Counted from the first letter of the stretch, positions 54,115 through 63,839 are shown. The stretch is DNA of 64,000 bases from Pacificimonas sp963710205 (GCA_963710205.1 CAVPZG010000002.1:87277-151276); one strand, 5' to 3'. Translations and numbers: made by a program. Notes: a model not told the origin generated them from the letters alone.

Positions 54115-55602
54115 ATGTTCGATCTTGCCGCGCTTCGCCGCGACTGGTTCTCCAATGTCCGCGCCGATGTGCTGGCCGGCATCGTTGTCGCGCTGGCGCT
54201 GATCCCAGAGGCCATCGGCTTCTCGATCATCGCGGGCGTCGATCCGCGTGTCGGGCTTTATGCCAGTTTCTCCATCGCCGTGATCATCGCGCTGGTAGGC
54301 GGACGTCCCGGCATGATCTCCGCCGCGACCGCCGCCGTGGCGGTTCTGGTCGTGCCGCTGGTCCGTGACCACGGCGTCGAATATCTTTTCGCCGCGACGA
54401 TCCTGATGGGTGTCATTCAGGGCATTGGCGGCTTTCTGAAGATCGATCAGCTGATGCAGTTCGTCTCGCGCAGTGTCGTCACCGGCTTCGTCAACGCGCT
54501 CGCCATATTGATCTTCGTCGCGCAGCTGCCGCAACTGACCGGCGATAATTTCACGATGACCACCTATGCCATGGTCGCCGGCGGCCTCGGCATCATCTAT
54601 CTGTTTCCCTACATCACGAGGACGGTTCCCAGTCCGCTGGTGGCCATTCTGGTACTCAGCGGCCTCAGCATCTGGTTCGCCCTGCCGGTCAGCACCGTCG
54701 GCGATATGGGCGAACTCCCCGACACGCTGCCGGTCTTTGCGCTGCCGCAGGTGCCGCTGACGCTGGAAACACTGCTCATCATCCTTCCCTACAGCGTCAC
54801 CATGGCTGCGGTCGGGCTGCTCGAATCCCTTCTGACCGCGCAGATCGTCGATGACCTGACGGACACGCCGTCCGACAAGGCCCGCGAAGTGAAGGGCCAG
54901 GGCATCGCCAATTTCGTCACCGGTTTTTTCGGCGGGATGGGCGGCTGCGCCATGATCGGGCAGTCCGTCATCAATGTGAAATCGGGCGGCCATACGCGGC
55001 TCTCCACCATGACGGCGGGTCTCGTCCTCCTGTTCCTGATCGTCGCGCTTGGCACCTGGGTCGCGCAGATCCCGATGCCCGCGCTCGTCGCCGTGATGAT
55101 CATGGTCTCGATCGGCACGTTCAGCTGGACCAGCATCCGCAATCTGACCGTCAACCCGAAACATTCGAGCGCGGTCATGCTGGTCACCGTCATCGTCACG
55201 GTCTGGACGCACGATCTGGCGCAGGGTGTCGGTGCGGGCGTGCTCCTTTCCGGTATCTTCTTCGCCAACAAGGTGCGCCGCCTGTTCGGCGTCGAGGCGA
55301 CCCAGCCGGAGGCGGGCGTTCGGCTCTATACCGTGCGCGGCGAGGTGTTCTTCGCTTCCGTGGAACGCTTTCTTGCCGCCTTCGATTTCCGCGAAGTCGT
55401 GGAGACCGTTCGTATTGATGTGACGCGCGCGCATTTCTGGGACATCTCCGCCATCGGTGCGCTCGACAAGGTGGTGCTGAAGTTCCGCCGCGAGGGCGCG
55501 GAGGTCGAGGTTATCGGCCTCAATGACGCCAGCGCCGCAATGATCGGGAAGTTCACCGAAACGTCGGGCGCGGACCGCGACGCCATGATAGGGGCCATCT
55601 GA
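54115..55602 (+). CDS. SulP-family anion transporter with STAS domain
   Basis: A 495-residue inner-membrane protein. Roughly 10-12 helices include VVALALIPEAIGFSIIAGVDP, the SulP signature, and the later MLVTVIVTVWTHDLAQGVGAG. The C-terminal STAS domain starts near 400 (LYTVRGEVFFASVERFLAAF). SulP proteins carry sulfate, bicarbonate or dicarboxylates. A start 10 codons upstream is less convincing. The stop overlaps the next gene by one base (TGATGG). Confidence 0.93.
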   Translation: MFDLAALRRDWFSNVRADVLAGIVVALALIPEAIGFSIIAGVDPRVGLYASFSIAVIIALVGGRPGMISAATAAVAVLVVPLVRDHGVEYLFAATILMGVIQGIGGFLKIDQLMQFVSRSVVTGFVNALAILIFVAQLPQLTGDNFTMTTYAMVAGGLGIIYLFPYITRTVPSPLVAILVLSGLSIWFALPVSTVGDMGELPDTLPVFALPQVPLTLETLLIILPYSVTMAAVGLLESLLTAQIVDDLTDTPSDKAREVKGQGIANFVTGFFGGMGGCAMIGQSVINVKSGGHTRLSTMTAGLVLLFLIVALGTWVAQIPMPALVAVMIMVSIGTFSWTSIRNLTVNPKHSSAVMLVTVIVTVWTHDLAQGVGAGVLLSGIFFANKVRRLFGVEATQPEAGVRLYTVRGEVFFASVERFLAAFDFREVVETVRIDVTRAHFWDISAIGALDKVVLKFRREGAEVEVIGLNDASAAMIGKFTETSGADRDAMIGAI

Positions 55603-56450
55603 TGGACCAAATCCTCGCCTGCATTGACGCTTCCGAATATGCCACCAGCGTCGTCGACAATGCTGCGCTCGCCGCCCGTCGTCTGGGCATTGGCGTCGAG
55701 GTGCTTCACGTCATTCAGCGCACGGATGCGGTCGCCAGGCGCCGCGACTGGTCGGGCGCGGTGGGGCTGGGTGCGAAAACCGACCTGCTGACGGAACTGG
55801 CCGACATCGACGCTGCGGAAGCGAAGCTGGCCCGCCAGCGCGGCGATCTGCTGCTGCAAACGGCGAAAGACCGTTTGCATGAACAGGGCATCACCGACGT
55901 CACGCTGACGCACCGGCATGGCGGGATCGTCGAAACCATCGTTGAGCGCGAGGCGGATGCGCGTCTGGTGGTCATCGGAAAGCGCGGCGGTTCGGCCGAC
56001 TTTGCCAAGGGTCACCTTGGCAGCAATGTCGAGCGGGTCGTCCGCGCCAGCGACAGGCCTGTCTTTGTCGCCAGCCGGACCTACCGCGACGTGAACCGCA
56101 TCGTCATTGCCTATGACGGCGGCAAAACGGCCGACGCAGCCGTGGCGCTGGCGGCAACCTCACCGCTGGCGAAGGGCTGTGCGATCCATCTGGTGATGGC
56201 GGGCAAGGACAGCGACAAGACCCGTGGCAGGCTTGCCGCGGCGGTGGCATCCATGCCTGGTCATGAGGTGACGAGCGCCTTCATCAAGGGCGATGTCGAG
56301 GATGCGATAGTCGAAGGCGTCGCCAGCTTCGACGCGGACATGCTGCTGATGGGCGCCTATAGTCACGCGCCGCTCCGCTCGCTGCTGGTCGGATCGACGA
56401 CGACACACATGCTGCGCGACTGCAAGGTGCCGGTGCTGCTGTTCCGCTAG
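55602..56450 (+). CDS. Tandem universal stress protein
   Basis: A 282-residue protein with two UspA domains (about 1-150 and 155-282). The first has the ATP-binding loop GKRGGSADFAKGHLGS, the second GAYSHAPLRSLLVGSTT, both of the G-X2-G-X9-G type. Such proteins bind ATP and help in stress survival. Coupling to the SulP gene by a TGATG overlap suggests that it may modulate the transporter, a recurring SulP-Usp pairing. A bidirectional terminator follows. Confidence 0.94.
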   Translation: MDQILACIDASEYATSVVDNAALAARRLGIGVEVLHVIQRTDAVARRRDWSGAVGLGAKTDLLTELADIDAAEAKLARQRGDLLLQTAKDRLHEQGITDVTLTHRHGGIVETIVEREADARLVVIGKRGGSADFAKGHLGSNVERVVRASDRPVFVASRTYRDVNRIVIAYDGGKTADAAVALAATSPLAKGCAIHLVMAGKDSDKTRGRLAAAVASMPGHEVTSAFIKGDVEDAIVEGVASFDADMLLMGAYSHAPLRSLLVGSTTTHMLRDCKVPVLLFR

Positions 56451-56486
56451 AAAAAACGGGCCCCGGTTTCGCAACCGGAGCCCGTT
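56451..56486. terminator. Bidirectional rho-independent terminator
   Basis: Arms AACGGGC-C-CCGGTT (56455-56468) and AACCGG-A-GCCCGTT (56473-56486) pair with one mismatch around the loop TCGC. The A-run 56451-56456 gives a T-tract on the minus strand, ending the fasciclin gene, and TTATCTTCT after the stem serves the plus strand. Confidence 0.85.
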
Positions 56487-56508
56487 ATCTTCTGCCTGTG
56501 AATAGCGC

Positions 56509-57012
56509 TTACATCGGCGGCATCAGCACGGTGTCGATCACGTGAATGACACCATTTGAGGCAGGGACGTCCGCTGCCACCACATTCGCGTCATTGATCT
56601 TCACGCCGTCGGCCGCGTTGACCGCAAGCGCCTTTCCGCTGACGGCATCGACGCTAAGCTCCTGGCCCGCGATGTCCGCTGCCATGATCTTGCCCGGCAC
56701 CACATGGTAGGTCAGGATCGCGGTCAGCTGCTCGTCGGTCAGGCCGTCCAGAGTGCCTTCAGGCAGCTTGGCAAATGCTTCGTCGGTTGGCGCGAAAACC
56801 GTGAACGGACCGTCGCCCGACAAGGTCTCCACCAGACCCGCCTTTGTGACTGCGGCCACAAGGGTCGAGAAGTCCGGATTTCCGGCCGCGACATCGACGA
56901 TCGTGCCGGCGGTCATTTCCTCGCCCGATTTCTCTTCATGATGATTCGCGGTGGCTGCCGTTCCCATGGCGAGCGCCCCTGCCGTTGCGGCGGCAATAAA
57001 GAATTTACGCAT
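56509..57012 (-). CDS. Secreted fasciclin-domain protein
   Basis: A 167-residue protein with a signal peptide ending near TAAT. The fasciclin FAS1 domain is complete: TIVDVAAGNPDFSTLVAAV, GPFTVFAPTDEAFAKL, LTYHVVPGKI and VIHVIDTVLMPP. FAS1 domains mediate adhesion or surface association; in alphaproteobacteria they are often stress induced. AAGGAGAT lies seven nt before the ATG. A 242-nt gap follows upstream with no recognisable gene. Confidence 0.93.
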   Translation of the reverse strand: MRKFFIAAATAGALAMGTAATANHHEEKSGEEMTAGTIVDVAAGNPDFSTLVAAVTKAGLVETLSGDGPFTVFAPTDEAFAKLPEGTLDGLTDEQLTAILTYHVVPGKIMAADIAGQELSVDAVSGKALAVNAADGVKINDANVVAADVPASNGVIHVIDTVLMPPM

Positions 57013-57254
57013 GATCTATCTCCTTGGTTCAGCCCCCTGGCTGTGTCTCGGAACACTGACCAGACAACCCGTCACCTGCCGCGCGGGTTTCAGCTGCGTC
57101 GAACGGGCGCAGATGTCGGCGAAGCCTATGGGGCGGCTTGCAGCTACCCGATCCGCCCGGCGCGCCGGGCCGTCCGCGGCCCGAAAGGTCCGGTCGTTCT
57201 CCGTTCGAAGGACATATTCCGGTCCGGCATTCCCCAAGGGGACATGCGGGCGTG

Positions 57255-58064
57255 TCAGGTCACGGCGCGCCGCAGCTTCGCCATGCCGCCGATCCAGCGT
57301 TCATAATTCGCGGCCTTTACCTGCATGTAACCGCGCACACTCTCGTGCGGCGTGATCAGGAAATCGCCTCGCGCCATGGCATCCAGCGTGACACGCGCGA
57401 CCTCGGCGGGCTCCATGATGCCATCGACGTCCGCGCCGCCCTTCAGGTCTTCGTCGGGATTTGGCCCCAGCATGTCGGTGCGGACCGCCTGCGGACAAAG
57501 GATGGAGACGCCGACGCCGTGGTCCCTGACGGTATAGGCCAGCGACTCCGCAAAGCCGATGGCCGCGTGTTTCGAAACGGAATAAGGCGCGCTGCCGATC
57601 TGGCTGAGAAGGCCCGCGGCGCTGACCGTGTTCAGGAACCATCCCGATCCGCGCTGCCGGAACAGCGGCAGCGCGGCCTTTGCGGCGACGATATGCGCGA
57701 GCGTGTTGACTTCCAGCGCGCGCCGAAAGGTGCCGAGGTCAGCCGACGCCGGATCGTCGGGGTCGGGATCGCCGCCGCCGCCAATGCCGGCATTGGCGGC
57801 ATAGAGGGCAAGCGGACCCGCCACGCCCTCTACCTTCCGCACCATGGCTTTCACGGCCTCCTCGTCGGAAATGTCGATCGCGAAGGTCAGGCCGCCAATT
57901 TCCGCGCCTGCGCTTTCCAGCGCGGCGGCGTCCATGTCGGCGAGCGCGACATGCGCGGCGCCGCGCGCTTTCAGTTTGCGGGCGAGCGCGAGACCAATGC
58001 CTCTCGCACCGCCCGTGACAATGGCGATGGCATGTTTCGGGTCAAAGGCAAGCGGGGCGGCCAC
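57255..58064 (-). CDS. SDR family oxidoreductase
   Basis: A 269-residue short-chain dehydrogenase. TGGARGIGLALA is the nucleotide loop, ANAGIGG the NAG motif, the catalytic Ser is in NTVSAAG and YSVSKHA gives Tyr and Lys. The C-terminus lengthens into KAANYERWIGGMAKL. The substrate is unknown. It lies three nt after the stop of the next SDR, so they form a pair. Confidence 0.92.
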   Translation of the reverse strand: MAAPLAFDPKHAIAIVTGGARGIGLALARKLKARGAAHVALADMDAAALESAGAEIGGLTFAIDISDEEAVKAMVRKVEGVAGPLALYAANAGIGGGGDPDPDDPASADLGTFRRALEVNTLAHIVAAKAALPLFRQRGSGWFLNTVSAAGLLSQIGSAPYSVSKHAAIGFAESLAYTVRDHGVGVSILCPQAVRTDMLGPNPDEDLKGGADVDGIMEPAEVARVTLDAMARGDFLITPHESVRGYMQVKAANYERWIGGMAKLRRAVT

Positions 58065-58067
58065 GAC

Positions 58068-58850
58068 CTATCGAGGTGCCATCCGGATCGCCCCGTCGAT
58101 GCGGACATCCTCGCCGTTGAAATAGCTGTTGCGGCACATTTCCAGCGCCAGCGACGCATATTCGGCGGGATCGCCGAGGCGCTTGGGGAAGGGAACGGAG
58201 GCGGCGAGCGCGTCCTTCACCTGCTGCGGCGCGCCCTGCATCAGCGGCGTGTCGAAAATGCCTGGCAATATGGTGTTCACGCGAATGCCCTCTGACATCA
58301 GGTCGCGCGCGATGGGCAGCGTCATGCCGACGACCCCGCCCTTCGACGCGGAATAGGCGGCCTGGCCCATCTGGCCATCTTCGGCAGCGACCGATGCCGT
58401 GTTCACGATCGCGCCGCGCTCGCCAAAATCGCCAACCGGATCCAGCGTCAGCATGCCGGCAGCGGACTTGGCGACGCAGCGGAAGGTGCCGATCAGGTTG
58501 ATCTGGATGATCATTTCAAAGGCATCCATCGGGAAATGCCGGATCGTGCCATCGCTTTTCGACCGGCTGGCGGTCTTTGCCGCATTGCCCGTCCCGGCAC
58601 AGTTTATCAGGATACGTTCCTGACCGTTGGCGGCGCGTGCCGCCTTGAAACCGGCATCGACGCTGTCGTCGCTGGTCACATCGACGTTGCAGAAGGTGAA
58701 GCCGTGTTCGCTGGCGACGGCCTGGCCCTTTTCTTCGTTCATGTCGAAAATGGCGACCTTCACGCCATGCTTGCCGAGCAGTTTCGCCGTGGCAAAGCCA
58801 AGACCGGATGCGCCGCCGGTCACGACTGCGGATGTGCCTTCCAATTTCAT
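58068..58850 (-). CDS. SDR, 3-hydroxyacyl-CoA dehydrogenase type II-like (HSD10-like)
   Basis: A 260-residue short-chain dehydrogenase. VVTGGASGLGFATAK is the NAD loop, INCAGTGNA the NAG-like motif, NTASVAAEDGQMGQAAYSASK holds Ser, Tyr and Lys. GIRVNTILPGIFDTPLM and VDV/DGAIRM match the HSD17B10 branch, which oxidises branched 3-hydroxyacyl-CoA. GGAG lies seven nt before the ATG at 58850; a second ATG one codon earlier is possible. Confidence 0.9.
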   Translation of the reverse strand: MKLEGTSAVVTGGASGLGFATAKLLGKHGVKVAIFDMNEEKGQAVASEHGFTFCNVDVTSDDSVDAGFKAARAANGQERILINCAGTGNAAKTASRSKSDGTIRHFPMDAFEMIIQINLIGTFRCVAKSAAGMLTLDPVGDFGERGAIVNTASVAAEDGQMGQAAYSASKGGVVGMTLPIARDLMSEGIRVNTILPGIFDTPLMQGAPQQVKDALAASVPFPKRLGDPAEYASLALEMCRNSYFNGEDVRIDGAIRMAPR

Positions 58851-58930
58851 CATGTGTCTCCCTGGAATTGATATGCGTCCGGACACTAGGGCGGCGCGCG
58901 GACTTGTGCCGCTCCACGATTGGATAGGCG

Positions 58931-59377
58931 TCAGTCCTTTTGCAGACTGTCCACGTCAAAGGCGTGCGGCAATAGGTCGGATATCCGGTATGTCTGCCTC
59001 AGGCTGCCATCGCGATTGGCGCAGATGATCTCGAGATTACGGCCGGCGATCCGCGCCGCTTCCAGAATGGCCTGACGGCAGCCCCCGCACGGTGTGATGA
59101 CGGTGTCGCCGCTGGCATCCGTGCGTTTCGGGCCGCCGCTGACGGCGATGCGCACAATTTCGCCCAGACCGAAGGCCTGCTGCGCAGCGGTCAGCGCCGA
59201 TTGTTCCGCGCAGACGCCCAGGCGGTAGCAGGCATTCTCCATATTTGCCCCGACGGCCACGCGGCCATCCCCTGACTGCACCGCGCAGCCGACGTGGAAA
59301 TCGGAATAGGGGGCGTGCGCGCGGGCCGCCGCGTCGATGGCGAGGGCAACCAGTTCGTCAATTTGGATCGCGGTCAT
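58931..59377 (-). CDS. cdd: Cytidine deaminase
   Basis: A 148-residue homotetrameric-type deaminase of pyrimidine salvage. NMENACYRLGVCAEQSA provides Cys and the catalytic Glu, PCGGCRQ the other two zinc cysteines. The start MTAIQIDEL at 59377 matches the family, and 36 further upstream codons do not. It stands alone, divergent from the TonB receptor. Confidence 0.95.
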   Translation of the reverse strand: MTAIQIDELVALAIDAAARAHAPYSDFHVGCAVQSGDGRVAVGANMENACYRLGVCAEQSALTAAQQAFGLGEIVRIAVSGGPKRTDASGDTVITPCGGCRQAILEAARIAGRNLEIICANRDGSLRQTYRISDLLPHAFDVDSLQKD

Positions 59378-59619
59378 GCACGCGCTCTTGCCGCTGGTGG
59401 AGCGCTTTGGAAAGAGTGCGACAAAATGGCAGGGCGAATTGGAATTACAGGCAGGTGTTGCTTCAATGCCACGCTTTTTCCCCAAATTGTCATATGCCGA
59501 ATCTAGGACCGCCGTTATTGGGTGCGGTGCAGCATTGTTCGCGCAAATACCAGTTCATCAGCGTAACAGATGCGGTCGCCAGCGCCGCCACAGACAACAT
59601 TACAGAGAGGCCCAACGCC

Positions 59620-62600
59620 ATGCGTCACATTTCGTTCCTGCTTGCCGCCAGCGCACTGACCGTGCCCGCCGCGGTCATGATTGCCGCCCCTGCCGCCGCG
59701 CAGCAGATCACCTCCAGCGTCGAGGGTACGGTCGCGGACGCCAGCGGCGCGATCGTTCCCGGCGCAACCGTGGTTGTCCGCGATGAGCGCACGGGCACAC
59801 AGCGCACGGTCACGACGGGCGGTCAGGGACGCTTTCAGGTCGGCAACCTGACCACGGGCGGCCCGTACAGCGTCACGGCGACAGCGGACGGCTATCAGGG
59901 GCAGACCATCCCCGACATCCAGCTGAACCTCGGCGGCGCTACGGAACTCAGCTTCGAACTGACATCCGCATCGGCCGATGTGTCGAGCGATGTCATCGTC
60001 ATCACCGGCGCGCGCGCTTCGGCGACCCAGCTCGCCGTGGGTCCCGGCCAGGCGTTCGACCAGGATATCCTGGAAAGCTTCCCGTCGATCAGCCGCGACG
60101 TGCGCGACATCATTCGCCTCGACCCGCGTGTCAGCCTGGAGCGGTCCAACGAAGTCGACCGCATTTCCTGCCTTGGCGGCAACGACCGCACCAACAGCTT
60201 CACGGTCGACGGTATCGCCCAGGCTGACGTGTTCGGCCTGAACGGCACGCCGTTCGCGTCGCGCAACTCGCTGCCCATTCCCTATGACGCGATCCGCGAA
60301 ACCGCGGTCGAATTCGCGCCGTTCGACGTCGAATATGGCAGTTTCACGGGCTGTGCCATCAATGTCGTCACGAAATCCGGCCAGAATGATTTCCATGGCG
60401 GCGCGTTCTTCACATTCCGCAACGAGGATCTGCGCGGCGACACGGCTGGCGGCGAATCCTTCGTCCCGCCCGCTTTCGACGAGAAGCGCTGGGGTGCCAG
60501 CTTCTCCGGTCCGATCATCAAGGACCGCCTGTTCTTCTATGGTGCGTATGAGGAAACTGATCTCGGCGGCAGCCAGGATTTCGGCCCCACGGGCGGCGGT
60601 TTCCCGAACGAGGCCGATTTCGTCACGCAGGCGCAGTTCGACGAATTCTCGCAGATTCTCAGTGACGTCTATGGCCGCGATTCGGGCGGCTCCCCGCGCT
60701 CGACGCCGGAATCGAGTGTCCGCTATTTCGGTCGTCTCGATGCCTATCTCTCCGACACGCAGCGCCTCGAGGGGACATACCAGCGCCTTGAGGAGACCAA
60801 TGTAGAACCCGACTTCGGTACGGACGAATATACCGGCCTCAACAGCTTCGAGGATGAGGGCACGATCAGCGATTATTATTCGCTGCGCCTCTATTCCGAC
60901 TGGAGTGACAATTTCTCCACCGAGGTGCGTCTGTCACGCTCGGAAGTCGGCGACGTCCAGGGTCCTGTCGGCGGCGGTGAAGCGCAGTCCGAAAACCCGC
61001 GCACCCGTCTTTCGGTCGGCGTAACAGGGCCGAGCGACAATGGCATCCTGAGCGACGGCCCCGGTATTTTCCGCTCCGCCAACCAGCTCGACACGCGAAT
61101 TGACCAGCTGAAGGTCGCGGCGCATCTCGACGTCGGCAACCACAGCTTCACGCTCGGTACGGAACTCAACAAACTGAAGGTCTTCAACCTCTTCGCAATC
61201 AATGCGACGGGCACGCTCTACTTCAACAATCTTGACGACTTCCGCGAAGGCCTGCTTTCGGATGGCAGCGAATTCTTCCCGGATGCTGACGAGATCGGAA
61301 ACGGCGCGGCCTATGGCGCGGACATCAACGCCACACCCACAGGCGACATCAACGAGGCGGCGGCGACCTTCAAGCGCGACATCTATACGTTCTACGGTCA
61401 GGACGACTGGCAGATTACCGACCAGCTCGGCCTGCTCATCGGTGCGCGCGTCGATATCTTCGACGGCGATGCGCCGCGGGTGAACCCGGCATTCCAGAAC
61501 CGCTATGGCTTCACCAATGCCGTTCCGTTCTCGAAACTGGACCCTGTGTTCCTGCCGCGCGCCGCGCTGACCTATGATTTCGACAATGAGGGCTTTTTCT
61601 ACAACAGCCAGCTGAAGGGCGGCGTCGGTATCTTCTCCGGTGGCGATCCCACCGTGTGGTTCTCGAACGCCTTTTCCAACAATGGTTTCTCCACCGGACT
61701 TGGAACGCTCGTTTCGGGCACATGCGACGCGCTCAACGCCCCGGCTGGCCAGGTCGACGTGGTCGTGAATGGTGTCTTCACCGGCTTCCCGGACTGCGCC
61801 CGTCAGGCCGGATCGGAAACAGCGGCCGCAGGTCAGGCCGACACGCAGTCGACCTCGCCTGACATCAAGACACCCACGGTCGTGCGTGCCAATATTGGCT
61901 TTGACACGCGCTTTGGCGACGGCAGCGACGGCGTCTTCGACAACTGGCGCCTGAAGCTGGACTATATCTACAGCCACTTCAAAAACCCGTTCAACTTCGT
62001 CGATCTGGCACAGACGCCGCGCGGCTTCACGCCTGATGGTCGCCCCATTTATGCAGCGATCGACCCGACCGATCCTGACGCGGCTGGCTGTAACGCTTCG
62101 CTCACGACAACCGGCGGTACGCCGATCTGGACAGGGGTTACGGATGCGTGTTTCAACCGGATCGGCCGTGACGACGAAATCCAGCTGACCAACGCGGGCA
62201 GCTATGACAGTCATGTCGCGTCGTTCCTGATCCAGAAGAATACGGGCCGCGGCATTTTCACCGACGGCGGCGATGTCGGCATCAGCTTTGGCTATGCCTA
62301 TACCGATGCCGAGGAGCGCCGGACCAACGACAACTCGACGGCCACGTCGGGCTATGACCGGACCGCGGCCTTTGACCGCCAGGATCCGGCGGTACGCACG
62401 TCCAGCTATGCGTCGAAGCACAACATCACGTTCGCCCTTAATCTGAAGGAACAGTTCGTCGATGAATTCGACACATCGCTGGCAGCCGCTTTCATTGCGC
62501 GTTCCGGCCGTCCCTACAGCCTGACCTTCGCGGGTGGCGGCGTGTTTGGCGACAGCTCGTCCGGCAACGACAATGCGCTTCTCTATGTCCCGACGGGCGT

Positions 62601-63018
62601 GGGCGACCCCAATGTCTCCCCCGACTCCAGCCCTGCGGCGATCGCTGCGCTCATCAGCTATGTCGATGGCACCAATTGCAGCTATACGCCGGGTCAGTCG
62701 ATCGCAGCCAATAGCTGCCGCAATGACTGGTATTACGATCTCGACCTGCGCCTGTCGCAGGAACTGCCGGGACCGGGCCGGCTGTTCGGTGTGGAGGACA
62801 AGATCGAACTGTTTGCCGACTTCGACAACTTCCTCAACTTCCTCGATGGTGACTGGAATGCGTTCCGGACGCGCAGCCAGCTTGTGCCGGTCGCTGATGT
62901 CCGCCTCGATGGTGACAACCGCTATGTGATCAGCAATGTCGATCCTGACGATGAGCGTTTCATCGGCGTGACGGCATCGACCTGGCGCATTCAGCTTGGT
63001 GCCCGCTACGAATTCTAG
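59620..63018 (+). CDS. Oar-like TonB-dependent receptor with carboxypeptidase-regulatory-like domain
   Basis: An 1132-residue outer-membrane protein. The signal peptide ends at AAAQ, then an N-terminal CarboxypepD_reg-like beta-sandwich (ITSSVEGTVADASGAIVPGA), a plug (residues about 120-260) with TNSFTVDGIAQADVFG, and a barrel ending in the C-terminal Phe of QLGARYEF. This order defines Oar/OmpA-like TonB receptors. Extracellular segments hold Cys pairs (GTCDALN/FPDCAR, AGCNAS/DACFNR, TNCSYT/NSCRND) that could form disulfides. AGAGAGG precedes the ATG by nine nt. Substrate unknown; no other transport gene is near. Confidence 0.92.
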   Translation: MRHISFLLAASALTVPAAVMIAAPAAAQQITSSVEGTVADASGAIVPGATVVVRDERTGTQRTVTTGGQGRFQVGNLTTGGPYSVTATADGYQGQTIPDIQLNLGGATELSFELTSASADVSSDVIVITGARASATQLAVGPGQAFDQDILESFPSISRDVRDIIRLDPRVSLERSNEVDRISCLGGNDRTNSFTVDGIAQADVFGLNGTPFASRNSLPIPYDAIRETAVEFAPFDVEYGSFTGCAINVVTKSGQNDFHGGAFFTFRNEDLRGDTAGGESFVPPAFDEKRWGASFSGPIIKDRLFFYGAYEETDLGGSQDFGPTGGGFPNEADFVTQAQFDEFSQILSDVYGRDSGGSPRSTPESSVRYFGRLDAYLSDTQRLEGTYQRLEETNVEPDFGTDEYTGLNSFEDEGTISDYYSLRLYSDWSDNFSTEVRLSRSEVGDVQGPVGGGEAQSENPRTRLSVGVTGPSDNGILSDGPGIFRSANQLDTRIDQLKVAAHLDVGNHSFTLGTELNKLKVFNLFAINATGTLYFNNLDDFREGLLSDGSEFFPDADEIGNGAAYGADINATPTGDINEAAATFKRDIYTFYGQDDWQITDQLGLLIGARVDIFDGDAPRVNPAFQNRYGFTNAVPFSKLDPVFLPRAALTYDFDNEGFFYNSQLKGGVGIFSGGDPTVWFSNAFSNNGFSTGLGTLVSGTCDALNAPAGQVDVVVNGVFTGFPDCARQAGSETAAAGQADTQSTSPDIKTPTVVRANIGFDTRFGDGSDGVFDNWRLKLDYIYSHFKNPFNFVDLAQTPRGFTPDGRPIYAAIDPTDPDAAGCNASLTTTGGTPIWTGVTDACFNRIGRDDEIQLTNAGSYDSHVASFLIQKNTGRGIFTDGGDVGISFGYAYTDAEERRTNDNSTATSGYDRTAAFDRQDPAVRTSSYASKHNITFALNLKEQFVDEFDTSLAAAFIARSGRPYSLTFAGGGVFGDSSSGNDNALLYVPTGVGDPNVSPDSSPAAIAALISYVDGTNCSYTPGQSIAANSCRNDWYYDLDLRLSQELPGPGRLFGVEDKIELFADFDNFLNFLDGDWNAFRTRSQLVPVADVRLDGDNRYVISNVDPDDERFIGVTASTWRIQLGARYEF

Positions 63019-63036
63019 GCGGCAACGACCAACCGT

Positions 63037-63073
63037 AAAAAGGGCCCGTCTTCTCCGGAAGGCGGGCCTTTTT
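63037..63073. terminator. Bidirectional rho-independent terminator
   Basis: A-run AAAAA, GCCCG-T-CTTC, loop TCCG, GAAG-G-CGGGC and TTTTT fold into a strong stem with one G bulge and one G-T pair. T-tracts on both strands allow it to end both the TonB gene and the queuosine-transporter gene. Confidence 0.9.
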
Positions 63074-63077
63074 ACGT

Positions 63078-63731
63078 TCAGCTGCGGTCGATGCGCCTTG
63101 CCCCGGCCACTCCAAGCTGAATGAGCGGCGGCACCAGGAGGGCGGTCAGGACGATCTTCGCGAGCAGCTGTCCGGGCATGATCAGTTCGATGGGTTCAAC
63201 GCCGTAAAAGGCGATGGTGATGAAGAGGACGGTATCGACGCTCTGACTGATGACGCCCGCGATCATGCCGCGCAGCCAGGCAAAGCGCCCACCCGCCGCC
63301 GCCCGTCGTTTCAGGGCCGCGAATATCGAGACGTTGAGCAGCTGCGACACGCCATAGGCGACCATACCCGCCAGCATCAGCCGCGCAGACTGGTTCAGGA
63401 TCAGGTCGAAGGCGGTGCGCTTTTCCTCCTCCCAGAAGGGTGCGGGCGGCAGCGCCAGTACCAGCTGGATCAGCAGCATGGACACGATCAGCGGGACGAA
63501 CCCGAACAGGACCAGACGGTTGGCGGTTTTCTGTCCCGACGTCTCGGCAGCGACGCTGGACATAACGACCAGCAGCAGAAATGCGAAAATGCCCGCCTCC
63601 ACGGCCAGCGGCCCCAGCGCGACCAGCTTGTTGCCAAGCACGCCCGCAATGCAGGTCATACCGCCGTAAAATACGGAAATGACGAAAAGGGAGCGTGAGA
63701 GGCCAGTGGCTGGCATGGAATCGCTTGTCAT
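63078..63731 (-). CDS. yhhQ: Queuosine precursor transporter (YhhQ/QPTR family)
   Basis: A 217-residue membrane protein with six helices. FYGGMTCIAGVLGNKLVALG is the family start, MAYGVSQLLNVSIFAALK is near the middle, and GVISQSVDTVLFITIAFYG is the conserved motif. These proteins import 7-deazaguanine precursors for tRNA queuosine modification. The start at 63731 is preferred to an ATG five codons later; neither has a clear Shine-Dalgarno. Several inverted repeats lie upstream. Confidence 0.9.
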   Translation of the reverse strand: MTSDSMPATGLSRSLFVISVFYGGMTCIAGVLGNKLVALGPLAVEAGIFAFLLLVVMSSVAAETSGQKTANRLVLFGFVPLIVSMLLIQLVLALPPAPFWEEEKRTAFDLILNQSARLMLAGMVAYGVSQLLNVSIFAALKRRAAAGGRFAWLRGMIAGVISQSVDTVLFITIAFYGVEPIELIMPGQLLAKIVLTALLVPPLIQLGVAGARRIDRS

Positions 63732-63737
63732 GCGCGG

Positions 63738-63839
63738 CAGCCGTAACGGCTGAGGCATCCTTCGTGAAGCAAAATGGGTTTCGAAACCCACGCACCGCGG
63801 TCGTGTTTCACGATATCGGGCTGGCCAGAGCCCGATATC
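63738..63839. repeat. Three successive inverted repeats upstream of yhhQ
   Basis: CAGCCG/CGGCTG (63738-63752), the 16-bp perfect palindrome TGGGTTTCGAAACCCA (63775-63790), and GATATCGGGCT/AGCCCGATATC with a six-base loop (63812-63839). The last may be a terminator for gltB; none has a clear T-tract. They lie in the 160 nt between gltB and yhhQ. Confidence 0.6.

Noticed and set aside
53683..55434. 583-codon open frame antisense to SulP
   Set aside because: Asp/His/Arg-rich nonsense translation; SulP on the other strand has complete motifs.
57016..57237. Possible 73-residue gene upstream of the fasciclin gene
   Set aside because: Arg/Ala-rich, no start signal or motif, though the 242-nt gap is otherwise empty.
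59378..59619. Promoter or regulatory RNA before the TonB receptor
   Set aside because: A TTGTCA-like box is present but no matching -10 at a proper distance; too weak to report.
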